64,000 bases of DNA, taken from assembly GCA_946414885.1 (NCBI GenBank), contig CAMKQH010000009.1:62001-126000 (forward strand), read 5' to 3'. Source of the DNA: an uncultured Lachnospiraceae bacterium. GTDB taxonomy: Bacteria; Bacillota; Clostridia; Lachnospirales; Lachnospiraceae. The first letter of the stretch is position 1; every line of letters begins with the position of its first letter. The position numbers were made by a program, and so were the translations under genes. The notes under the pieces were generated by a model. That model saw only the letters and a program-made list of their open reading frames with translations, searched no databases and had not been told where the DNA came from. This document shows positions 23,876 through 32,066 of this stretch, piece by piece.

Positions 23876-25369
23876 ATGTCGGAGAGAGCTTACGTAGCGA
23901 TTGACTTAAAATCATTTTATGCATCCGTGGAATGCGTGGAACGAGGGCTGGATCCGCTGACCACAAATCTTGTGGTGGCGGATGAAAGTAGGACGGAGAA
24001 GACCATTTGTCTGGCGGTTTCGCCTTCTTTGAAGGCGTACGGGATACCCGGTCGCGCCAGACTTTTTGAAGTGGTTCAAAAAGTCCGGGAAGTCAACAGG
24101 AGCAGAAAGCGCGGCGAGCCAGAGCTTACGTATCTGGTGGCGAAGCCGCGGATGGCATTGTACCTGAAATACAGTACGGATATCTATCAGATTTACTTGA
24201 AATATATAGCGCCGGAGGACATTCACGTCTATTCCATCGACGAAGTGTTCATGGACGTGACGGCATACCTTAAGACATATCGCATGACGGCGCAGGAGCT
24301 GGCGAGGAAGATGGTCCGGGACGTGTATGACCAAACGGGGATCACGGCGACGGCCGGGATCGGAACAAACTTGTATCTCTGTAAGGTTGCCATGGACATT
24401 GTAGCAAAGCACGCGCCGGCAGATGAAAACGGCGTCCGCATGGCCACTTTGGATGAACGCAGTTACCGCGAACTTCTTTGGGATCATAAGCCGCTCACGG
24501 ATTTTTGGCGGGTCGGCAGGGGAATCTCCCGGAGACTGGAGGAAGTTGGGCTGTTTACCATGGGTGACGTGGCCAGATGCAGCGTCGGCAAGGAGACGGA
24601 GTTTTACAATGAGGATCTCTTGTACCGGATGTTTGGCATCAATGCGGAGCTTTTGATCGATCACGCCTGGGGCTGGGAGCCAACGCGGATCTCGGATATA
24701 AAGAGTTATAAGCCGGAGAACAATTCCGTCAGTTCAGGACAGGTCTTATCCCGCCCATATCCTTATGACCAGGCGCGGATCATCGTGCGGGAGATGGCGG
24801 AGGTGCTTTCGCTGGATCTTGCCGCGAAGAACCTGGTGACGGATCAGATGGTGCTGACCATAAGCTATGACGCGGACAATCTCAAAAATGCCGCGAAAGG
24901 AAAGGAATATCACGGGGAAACGTCCACGGATTTTTATGGACGGCAGGTGCCAAAGCATGCGCATGGATCGGAGAACCTGGAGGAATTCACGGTTTCGACA
25001 AGGGAGATCGTGGATGCGGTCCTGGCGATCTATGACCGCGTGGTGGATCCGGCGCTTTCGGTGCGAAGGATCGGCGTGGCCGCGAACCACGTGATGGAGG
25101 AGAAGGAGGCTGCAAGCCAGGAAAAATATGAGCAGCTGGAGCTCTTTAAGGATTATGGGGCTTCCTTGGCAGATCCTAGGCAAGCGGCCAAGACTGCTGA
25201 AGAGATCGCAAAAGAAGAAGAGCGAAAGCAACGCGAGAAAAGGATGCAGCAGGCCGTTCTCGGGATACAAAAGCGATATGGAAAAAACGCCGTCCTAAAA
25301 GGGACGGATTTTGAAGAAGGAGCTACCAAACGGGAGCGAAACAACCAGATCGGCGGGCACAAGGCGTAA
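23876..25369 (+). CDS. Y-family translesion DNA polymerase (UvrX/UmuC-like)
   Basis: 497 residues from ATG 23876, RBS GGAAG. Catalytic carboxylates: AIDLKSFYASVE at 7-18 and VYSIDEVFMDVT. Thumb/HhH: DFWRVGRGISRRLEEVGLF. The little-finger domain extends to ~430. QLELF, just before residue ~430, is a canonical beta-clamp-binding motif. A basic, coiled-coil-like tail (EEIAKEEERKQREKRMQQAV) follows, longer than in DinB. It should bypass DNA lesions in an error-prone way. No convincing SOS box was found at the operon start. Confidence 0.93.
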   Translation: MSERAYVAIDLKSFYASVECVERGLDPLTTNLVVADESRTEKTICLAVSPSLKAYGIPGRARLFEVVQKVREVNRSRKRGEPELTYLVAKPRMALYLKYSTDIYQIYLKYIAPEDIHVYSIDEVFMDVTAYLKTYRMTAQELARKMVRDVYDQTGITATAGIGTNLYLCKVAMDIVAKHAPADENGVRMATLDERSYRELLWDHKPLTDFWRVGRGISRRLEEVGLFTMGDVARCSVGKETEFYNEDLLYRMFGINAELLIDHAWGWEPTRISDIKSYKPENNSVSSGQVLSRPYPYDQARIIVREMAEVLSLDLAAKNLVTDQMVLTISYDADNLKNAAKGKEYHGETSTDFYGRQVPKHAHGSENLEEFTVSTREIVDAVLAIYDRVVDPALSVRRIGVAANHVMEEKEAASQEKYEQLELFKDYGASLADPRQAAKTAEEIAKEEERKQREKRMQQAVLGIQKRYGKNAVLKGTDFEEGATKRERNNQIGGHKA

Positions 25370-25420
25370 GGCGCATAGTCCCGCCCCGGAAACAGAGAAT
25401 AGGTTTAGGAGGGTTATGAC

Positions 25421-26479
25421 ATGCAAAAAAATGACAGTATTTCAATACCAGTGATCTTGAAAGTGGGGAAAGGATCCCTGGGATGTCTTGGACCGACGCT
25501 GATGGAGGAGGATCTCTCAGAAGTCGTGATCTTTTTTGGAAACGGATTGATCGATCTGTTTGGCACGAAGGTCATGGAGTCCATGCGTGCGGCTGGGGTT
25601 ACCGTTTTGGAGTATCAGGAACTGGACACGGTGGCCATTGAGGACATCATTCCCCTGGCATTTGCGATTCCCAACAAGGCGAAGGCGGTGGTTTCCATTG
25701 GCGGCGGCAAGGTGATCGATGCCGGTAAATATGCGGCATTCCTTCGCGGCATGCCATTTATCAGCGTGCCGACGAGCAGTTCGAGCGACGGTTTTTCCAG
25801 TGCCAGCGCGTCCCTGTTGGTTGGAGGCAAGAGAAATTCCGTGCCTGCAAAGCTGGCCTATGGGATCGTGGTGGACACGGAGGTTATCCGCACGGCGCCC
25901 GTGAAGTTCATTTATTCCGGCATCGGCGACATGGTGGCGAAGATCACGTCCCTGTATGACTGGGTATATGAGGCGCAGCACGGTGCGTCGGTACTGAACG
26001 ATTTTGCCGTGATGGTGGCAAAGAAGGCCGTGAACAGCTTCGTGCGCACGCCCTTCGAGAGCATTCAGGATGAGGTGTTCCTGAAGGAGCTGCTGGATTC
26101 CCTTGCCATGAGCGGCATTGCGAATGAGATCGCGGGCAGCAGCGCGCCCACCAGCGGAAGCGAGCATCTGATCTCCCATGCGCTGGATAAGTTTTTGGAA
26201 GTGCCCCAGCTCCATGGCGTGCAGGTGGGCATTGCAACCTATATCATGGCGAAGGTGCAGGATCACCGCCACGTCCGCGTCAGCAAGATCTTTGCGGATA
26301 CGGGCTTCTGGGATTACGTGGAAACTCTCGGCATGAGAAAAGAGGATTTCATTAAGGCGATCGACATGGCGCCGTCCATCAAGCCTCACCGTCATACCTA
26401 TCTGCATGAGGAAAAGTATCGTGAAGAGGCGAAGAGACTTGTCATGGAGGATGAGGTCCTGAAAAGGGTACTGGTATAA
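25421..26479 (+). CDS. sn-glycerol-1-phosphate dehydrogenase-like (iron/zinc alcohol dehydrogenase fold)
   Basis: 352 residues, RBS TAGGAGGG. NAD-binding VVSIGGGKVIDAGKYAA, then PTSSSSDGFSSASASL, and metal ligands in a GSEHLISHAL segment and LHGVQVGIA plus an upstream Asp (SGIGDMVAK). These motifs match glycerol-1-phosphate dehydrogenase (AraM/EgsA) more than 3-dehydroquinate synthase or glycerol dehydrogenase. It would convert dihydroxyacetone phosphate to sn-glycerol-1-phosphate. The GH3 gene follows 36 nt downstream; no archaeal-type lipid gene is adjacent. Exact substrate is uncertain. Confidence 0.8.
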   Translation: MQKNDSISIPVILKVGKGSLGCLGPTLMEEDLSEVVIFFGNGLIDLFGTKVMESMRAAGVTVLEYQELDTVAIEDIIPLAFAIPNKAKAVVSIGGGKVIDAGKYAAFLRGMPFISVPTSSSSDGFSSASASLLVGGKRNSVPAKLAYGIVVDTEVIRTAPVKFIYSGIGDMVAKITSLYDWVYEAQHGASVLNDFAVMVAKKAVNSFVRTPFESIQDEVFLKELLDSLAMSGIANEIAGSSAPTSGSEHLISHALDKFLEVPQLHGVQVGIATYIMAKVQDHRHVRVSKIFADTGFWDYVETLGMRKEDFIKAIDMAPSIKPHRHTYLHEEKYREEAKRLVMEDEVLKRVLV

Positions 26480-26515
26480 GGACTGGATGAGTTTATTTTG
26501 CGGGAGAAGAATTGC

Positions 26516-29350
26516 ATGAGTACAATTTTGGATTGGAAAAAATATCAGGAGAAGGCGACGCAGGCCATCGCGGAGGGCGTGGTCCTTTTGGAGAATAAGA
26601 ATGGGGCGCTGCCCCTTGACGCGGCAAAACAGATTGCCGTATTCGGAAGGATCCAGCTCGATTATTACAAGAGCGGAACGGGTTCCGGAGGCATGGTGAA
26701 CGTGTCGCACGTGATCAATATCCCGGAGGGACTGGAGCTTCGCGGGGCAAAGCTTGATCAGGATCTCAAGAAGGTTTATGAGGATTGGACGGCGGAGCAT
26801 CCCTTTGACAAGGGCGCCAGCTGGGGCGGAGAGCCTTGGTGCCAGGAAGAGATGCCTCTTTCCGAGGAGCTTGTCAAAGCATCCGCTGAGCGCTGTGAGA
26901 CGGCGCTGATCGTCATTGGACGTACGGCGGGTGAGGAGATGGACAATTCTTACAAGGAGGGCTCGTACCTGCTTACGGCCGGCGAAAAGAACGTGCTGAG
27001 GATCACTAGAAAATATTTCAAAAAGACGGTGGTGCTTCTGAACGTGGCATCCATCATTGACATGGGATTTGTGGACGAATTTGCGCCGGATGCCGTGCTG
27101 TATGCATGGCAGGGGGGCATGATGGGCGGCCTTGGAACGGCTGACGTGCTGCTTGGAAACACCTCGCCCTCCGGAAAGCTGACGGACGTGATCGCGCATA
27201 AGATCGAGGATTATCCTTCCCATGCGAATTTCGGCGATCAGGACAGGGATTATTATTGCGAGGACGTCTATGTTGGATACCGCTATTTTGAGACCTTTGC
27301 GAAGGATCAAGTGCGTTATCCCTTTGGATATGGGCTGTCTTATACGGAATTTGCGTACGGAGGCCTGCGGCTGGAGTGCGGAGACGCATTTGCAGCCGAT
27401 GACGGCGAGGACGCAAAAACGTGTCAGAAAACACGTCCCCGTGACCCAAAGATCGTGGTGGAAGTAAAGAACGTGGGGAAGGTTGCGGGAAAGGAGATCG
27501 TGCAGGCGTATTGCGAGGCTCCGCAGGGGAAGCTGGGGAAGCCGGCGAGAGTGCTGTGCGGCTTTGCAAAGACGAAGCTTTTGGCGCCCGGGGAGAGCGA
27601 GCAGGTTAGCATTGAGATCGACCTTGAGAGCATGGCATCCTTTGACGATACGGGAGTGACGGGGCATCCCCATGCCTTTGTCTTGGAGGCCGGGGAATAC
27701 CGGTTCCACGTCGGAAAGAACGTTAGGGAGACCATGGCACCGGTTGTTGCCAATTTGGATCAGACGGTCGTGGTTTTAGAGGCACAGTATGCGCTTGCAC
27801 CCGTGCTCCCCTTTGAGAGAATGGTCAATAAGAACGGCGTACCCGCATTTGAAGCCGCTCCCGTTGCAAAAACGTGGGAGAGCAAGGGCGAAAACGGTAT
27901 TCCGGCAGGCATCTATCGCGAGATGGAGGCGGAGAGGCGTCTTGCCGGCATGCCTAAGGAGATCGCATATACGGGCGATCTGGGAATAAAGCTTGCGGAC
28001 GTGGCGCTTGGAAAGAAGACCCTGGAGGAGTTTATTGCGCAGCTTTCGGATGAGGATTTGTCCTGCATCATCCGAGGCGAGGGCATGGGAAGTCCCAAGG
28101 TAACGGCAGGCACGGCAGCAGCCTTTGGAGGCGTTTCGCCGCGCCTTGCAGAGTTTGGAGTTCCTTGCGCGTGCTGCAGTGACGGTCCTTCCGGCATGCG
28201 CCTTGACTGCGGGACGAAGGCATTCAGCCTGCCTGGCGGAACGATGCTTGCATGTACTTGGAACCGCGAGCTTTTGACGGAGCTGTTTACGTTTACGGGT
28301 CTGGAGATGACGGCAAACCACGTGGAATGTCTGCTGGGACCGGGCATGAATATCCACAGGCATCCCCTGAACGGGCGTAATTTTGAGTATTTCTCAGAGG
28401 ATCCGTATCTTACCGGTGAGGTAGCCGCGGCGCAGCTTAAGGGCTTGCATGACGCAGGCGTTACGGGAACCATCAAGCATTTTTGTGGAAACAATCAGGA
28501 GACTAGAAGACATTTCCTTGACAGCGTGATCTCCGAGAGAGCGCTTCGGGAAATTTACCTTAGAGGCTTTGAAATTGCCGTAAAGAAAGGCGGTGCCTAT
28601 ACCATTATGACCACTTACGGCAGCGTAAACGGTCTTTGGACGGCGGGAAGCTATGATCTTACGACCACGATCCTTCGAAAGGAATGGGGCTTCGAGGGCC
28701 TCGCCATGACGGACTGGTGGGCAAATATCAACCGTCGCGGGCAGGCGCCGGACAAGCGGGATTTTGCAGCCATGGCCATGGCGCAAAATGACGTGTACAT
28801 GGTTTGCTCGGACGGGGAAAAGCATGATGACAACACGCTGGAATCCCTGGGAAAGGGAGAGGTGAAGCGCGCGGAGCTGCAAAGAAACGCGGCGAACGTG
28901 CTGGGAGTGGTGCTTCGCTCCAATGCCATGAAGAGACTCCTTGGCACGGCGCAGACCGTAGAGATCACGGGCCGGGAGGAGGAAGGCACCACAAGTCAGG
29001 AAGAGGTGCCTTGCTATCTGTTAGGCAATGATCTGACAGTGGATCTGAGCGGCGTAAAGACTGCCCGTGATGCAAGCTACAGTTTTGTGCTGGATCTGGA
29101 AAAACCGGGACTTTACCGCTTTACGCTGACGGCTAGCTCGGAGGCGGGCGAACTGGCACAGATTCCCGTGACGGTGTTCAGCATGGGAACGGCATCCGGA
29201 ACCTTTACCTGGAATGGAACCGGAGGAAAACCCGTCAGCTTTTCGGGCAGCACGTACATGTTCTCACGCTATACAACGATCCGTCTGTACTTTGCACAGG
29301 GAGGACTGGATCTTACGGACGTAAGGTTTGAGAGAGTGATGGAGGAATAG
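26516..29350 (+). CDS. Domain-permuted family 3 beta-glucosidase
   Basis: 944 residues from ATG 26516 (GGGAGA upstream; a TTG at 26498 gives six more codons). Domain order is reversed relative to most GH3: the alpha/beta sandwich comes first (~10-280, GSGGMVNVSHVINIPEGL, YPFGYGLSYTEF), then a fibronectin-III-like domain (~311-420), then the TIM barrel (~480-780) with DGPSGMR (D557), KHF (654-656) and the probable nucleophile D733 in GLAMTDWW, then a ~100-aa C-terminal beta domain. This order is known from Butyrivibrio and Ruminococcus albus enzymes. No signal peptide, so cytoplasmic hydrolysis of beta-glucosides. Residues 301-310 are encoded by a dispersed repeat. Confidence 0.92.
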   Translation: MSTILDWKKYQEKATQAIAEGVVLLENKNGALPLDAAKQIAVFGRIQLDYYKSGTGSGGMVNVSHVINIPEGLELRGAKLDQDLKKVYEDWTAEHPFDKGASWGGEPWCQEEMPLSEELVKASAERCETALIVIGRTAGEEMDNSYKEGSYLLTAGEKNVLRITRKYFKKTVVLLNVASIIDMGFVDEFAPDAVLYAWQGGMMGGLGTADVLLGNTSPSGKLTDVIAHKIEDYPSHANFGDQDRDYYCEDVYVGYRYFETFAKDQVRYPFGYGLSYTEFAYGGLRLECGDAFAADDGEDAKTCQKTRPRDPKIVVEVKNVGKVAGKEIVQAYCEAPQGKLGKPARVLCGFAKTKLLAPGESEQVSIEIDLESMASFDDTGVTGHPHAFVLEAGEYRFHVGKNVRETMAPVVANLDQTVVVLEAQYALAPVLPFERMVNKNGVPAFEAAPVAKTWESKGENGIPAGIYREMEAERRLAGMPKEIAYTGDLGIKLADVALGKKTLEEFIAQLSDEDLSCIIRGEGMGSPKVTAGTAAAFGGVSPRLAEFGVPCACCSDGPSGMRLDCGTKAFSLPGGTMLACTWNRELLTELFTFTGLEMTANHVECLLGPGMNIHRHPLNGRNFEYFSEDPYLTGEVAAAQLKGLHDAGVTGTIKHFCGNNQETRRHFLDSVISERALREIYLRGFEIAVKKGGAYTIMTTYGSVNGLWTAGSYDLTTTILRKEWGFEGLAMTDWWANINRRGQAPDKRDFAAMAMAQNDVYMVCSDGEKHDDNTLESLGKGEVKRAELQRNAANVLGVVLRSNAMKRLLGTAQTVEITGREEEGTTSQEEVPCYLLGNDLTVDLSGVKTARDASYSFVLDLEKPGLYRFTLTASSEAGELAQIPVTVFSMGTASGTFTWNGTGGKPVSFSGSTYMFSRYTTIRLYFAQGGLDLTDVRFERVMEE
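27416..27446 (+). repeat. Dispersed palindromic repeat, copy D, inside the GH3 reading frame
   Basis: Begins AAAACGTGTCAGAAAACACG and continues TCCCCGTGACC, matching copies A-C. It encodes KTCQKTRPRD (residues 301-310) in the linker between the alpha/beta sandwich and the fibronectin-III-like domain, without breaking the frame. Confidence 0.8.
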
Positions 29351-29361
29351 GAGGAGAAGCC

Positions 29362-30480
29362 ATGGAAGAACCGATCATGCAGGAAGAACCGATCATGCAG
29401 GAAGAATTGGACCACGACAGTGAAGTAACGCCGGAAGCATTAGACAAGGCGCGCTGGCATTTTACCATGCTTGGCCTGTGGCTGGTCTTAACTACGCTCC
29501 TTTTTAACGGGATGCAGTATCTCGCAGTCTTTGCGTGGAAGCTGTTAAAACCGTTGTTAATGAAGGACGGGCAAGCGTATGGGATCTTTGCATATAAGGG
29601 CTTTGGGTATTGGCTTCAGCTCTTGCCGACCTATTTGATTGCCGTGCCCTTGATCCTGTACTTGGGGAAAAAGCTTCTTCCCGGAACGACTCCTGAAAAA
29701 AGAGCGATCAAACCCGGACATTTTGTGTCTGCGCTTGCATGCACGTTCGGCGTCGCCATTACGTGCAACGTCATCGGACTGGTCATTACGGGCATCCTCG
29801 GGAAGGCCATGGGAGGATCGGTGAAGAACGTAAGCATGGAATTGATTTCCGGCTTGGATCCGTGGACTTCCGTCTTTTTGGTTACCATCGGCGCCCCGGT
29901 CTGTGAGGAGCTGATCTTCCGGAAAACGTTGGTGACGAGAACCTTGAAATATGGAGAAGGCGTGTCAATTCTGCTTTCCGGACTGGCCTTTGGTCTGTTT
30001 CACGGAAACTTTAACCAATTCGCATATGCATTCGGCATTGGCGTGCTTTTTGCATACGTATTCGTGAAAACTGGAAACATATTGATCACCATTGGGCTCC
30101 ATGCCTGCATGAATGGCTTTACGAGCGTTGTCTTGACAAACCTGATCCAAGCATTGGACTTACAAAAGCTCATGGATCTTGCATCAAAAGGCATGGTCAA
30201 TCTGCAGGATACAAAGGCGTTTGCGGAATACGCCAAGTTTGTGTCGGAAAATGGAGGGCTGATCGCGGCAATCGGTCTGTGCATCTTGTTTGAGTATGGA
30301 TTTGCGCTCTTTGGGATCATCTTTTTGCTTGTGAACTTGAAAAAGATCCGGGTGAATGCCGGAGAAGTGACGATTCCCAAGGGAAAACGCTTTTTCATTA
30401 TCTTTTGCAACGCCGGAATGATCGCATTCCTTGGCGTATGGATTTTCCAGATTGTCGCGCAGATCATGGGTTGGATGTAA
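29362..30480 (+). CDS. CPBP-family intramembrane protease
   Basis: 372 residues, RBS GGAGGAG. About 8 membrane helices. CPBP (Abi/CAAX-like) motifs: APVCEELIFRKTLV (EExxxR), FGLFHGNFNQFAYAF (FxxxH) and YVFVKTGNILITIGLHACMN. The glutamate pair and histidines form the catalytic site of a metal-dependent intramembrane endopeptidase. The N-terminal cytoplasmic stretch is acidic and carries a duplicated EEPIMQ unit. It starts 11 nt after the GH3 stop and is likely co-transcribed. Confidence 0.88.
   Translation: MEEPIMQEEPIMQEELDHDSEVTPEALDKARWHFTMLGLWLVLTTLLFNGMQYLAVFAWKLLKPLLMKDGQAYGIFAYKGFGYWLQLLPTYLIAVPLILYLGKKLLPGTTPEKRAIKPGHFVSALACTFGVAITCNVIGLVITGILGKAMGGSVKNVSMELISGLDPWTSVFLVTIGAPVCEELIFRKTLVTRTLKYGEGVSILLSGLAFGLFHGNFNQFAYAFGIGVLFAYVFVKTGNILITIGLHACMNGFTSVVLTNLIQALDLQKLMDLASKGMVNLQDTKAFAEYAKFVSENGGLIAAIGLCILFEYGFALFGIIFLLVNLKKIRVNAGEVTIPKGKRFFIIFCNAGMIAFLGVWIFQIVAQIMGWM
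29365..29400 (+). repeat. Perfect 18-bp tandem duplication at the start of the CPBP gene
   Basis: Two identical 18-bp units (29365-29382 and 29383-29400), each encoding EEPIMQ, followed by a diverged third GAAGAA. In-frame, so length can vary without breaking the gene; each unit carries an in-frame ATG. Confidence 0.8.
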
Positions 30481-30496
30481 AAAGGAAAGGGACAAA

Positions 30497-31204
30497 ATGT
30501 ATCAATTTGACAGTAGGATAAGATACAGCGAGACAGACAGCGAGGGAAAGTTATCCTTCATGGCGCTGCTCAATTATTTTCAAGATTGTTCGACGTTTCA
30601 GTCGGAGGATGCCGGAGTTGGCATCAAGTATTGCCTGGACCGGAATTTGGTCTGGGTGTTAAATGCCTGGCAGATCATTCCCATCAGAATGCCAAGGCTG
30701 GGCGAGAAGGTGACGATCGGCACGCTTCCCTACGAGTTTCAGAAGTTTATGGGACAGCGTAATTTTATGATGTTTGACCAGGAAGGGAATTACCTGGCAA
30801 AGGCAAACAGTATCTGGAGCCTAATCGATATCAAGACGGAAAGGTTTGTCACGCCGGACGAGGCGATGCTGAAGGGCTATCCCGTGGAGGAAAGGATTCC
30901 CATGGAGTATGCGGGACGGAAGATCGCGGTGCCTGCGGGCGGTAGCTTGGCAGGACCCATCACGGTCATGCCGCATCATTTGGACTCCAATCATCACGTA
31001 AACAATGGACAGTACGTGGCGATGGCTCTGGAATTCCTGCCGGAAGGCGCGGAAATACGTCAAATGCGCGCGGAGTATAAGAAACAGGCATTTTTGGGCG
31101 ACGTGCTGCATCCCTACGTCGCCGTGGAGGAAGGACGCCTGGTCGTTTCCCTGCAGGATGAGGGCGGAAGGGCTTATGCCGCCGTGGAATTTAGCATTGG
31201 ATGA
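30497..31204 (+). CDS. Acyl-ACP thioesterase
   Basis: 235 residues from ATG 30497 (AAAGGAAAGG upstream). Double hot-dog fold of FatA/bacterial acyl-ACP thioesterases: RIRYSETDSEGKLSFMALLN, FQDCSTFQSEDAG, YEFQKFMGQRNFMMFD, and in the second half HLDSNHHVNNGQYVAMALE, which supplies the Asn/His catalytic region. It releases free fatty acids from acyl-carrier protein. It lies between the CPBP gene (16 nt) and the CvfB-like gene. Confidence 0.92.
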   Translation: MYQFDSRIRYSETDSEGKLSFMALLNYFQDCSTFQSEDAGVGIKYCLDRNLVWVLNAWQIIPIRMPRLGEKVTIGTLPYEFQKFMGQRNFMMFDQEGNYLAKANSIWSLIDIKTERFVTPDEAMLKGYPVEERIPMEYAGRKIAVPAGGSLAGPITVMPHHLDSNHHVNNGQYVAMALEFLPEGAEIRQMRAEYKKQAFLGDVLHPYVAVEEGRLVVSLQDEGGRAYAAVEFSIG

Positions 31205-31227
31205 AAAGATAATGGAGGAGATTTAAG

Positions 31228-32064
31228 ATGAGCATGCGTTTGGGAGAGATCCAAAGGCTGGAGATCGTGAAGAAGGTGGAATTTGGCGTGTATCTGGCCG
31301 AGCCGGGAAAGACGGAGGACAGAGTACTTTTGCCGGCGAAGCAGGTGCCGGCTGGTGCAGCCGTGGGGGATTTGATGGAAGTCTTCCTGTACAAGGATTC
31401 CAAGGACCGCCTGATCGCGACGACAAAGCGTCCCAAGCTGATCATGGGTGAAACGGCACTTCTTACCGTTGCACAGTTAGGAAAGATCGGTGCTTTTTTG
31501 GACTGGGGGCTGGAAAAGGACCTGTTATTGCCGTTTAAGCAGCAGCGCGGCAGGGTGCGCGAGGGCGATCAGGTGCTGGTTTCCCTTTACGTTGACAAGA
31601 GTGAACGCCTCTGCGCCACGATGAACGTATATGAGCATCTCCTGCCGGACAGCCCGTATCAGAAAGAGGATAAAGTAACCGGCAGAGTGTATGAGATCAG
31701 TGATAATTTCGGCGCATTTGTAGCCGTGGACGACAAGTATTCTGCCTTGATCCCGAAGCGTGAACTGTACGGCGAGGTGGAGCCCGGTCAGATCATAACG
31801 GCGAGGGTGACCAGGGTGCAGGAGGACGGAAGGCTTTGCCTGAGCGTGAGGGAAAAGGCATACCTTCAGATCGAAAAGGATGCGGAGAAGATCCTGCAGC
31901 TTTTGGACGGTTATGAGGGCTCACTTCCCTTTACGGACAAGTCTGCCCCGGAGGTCATCACCCATGAGACCGGTATGAGCAAAAACGAGTTTAAGCGTGC
32001 CGTCGGGCATCTCCTGAAGGAGAAAAAAATACAGATTGGAGAAAAATCCATTCGGAGACTGTAA
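31228..32064 (+). CDS. CvfB-like S1 RNA-binding protein
   Basis: 278 residues, RBS GGAGGAG. The N-terminal S1-like region (LGEIQRLEIVKKVEFGVYLA, VLLPAKQVP), a second (TALLTVAQLGKIGAFLDWGL, DLLLPFKQQ), a third S1 domain (KVTGRVYEISDNFGAFVAVD) and a C-terminal winged helix (MSKNEFKRAVGHLLKEKKI) reproduce the CvfB/YitL architecture. Known homologues bind RNA and influence virulence-factor expression in Staphylococcus. Stop and next ATG are 2 nt apart. Confidence 0.92.
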   Translation: MSMRLGEIQRLEIVKKVEFGVYLAEPGKTEDRVLLPAKQVPAGAAVGDLMEVFLYKDSKDRLIATTKRPKLIMGETALLTVAQLGKIGAFLDWGLEKDLLLPFKQQRGRVREGDQVLVSLYVDKSERLCATMNVYEHLLPDSPYQKEDKVTGRVYEISDNFGAFVAVDDKYSALIPKRELYGEVEPGQIITARVTRVQEDGRLCLSVREKAYLQIEKDAEKILQLLDGYEGSLPFTDKSAPEVITHETGMSKNEFKRAVGHLLKEKKIQIGEKSIRRL

Positions 32065-32066
32065 TC

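Noticed and set aside
25517-27709. Very long (730-codon) open frame on the minus strand
   Set aside because: Antisense shadow of the dehydrogenase and GH3 genes, rich in His/Arg/Leu as expected from antisense of high-GC third positions; no RBS or family motif.
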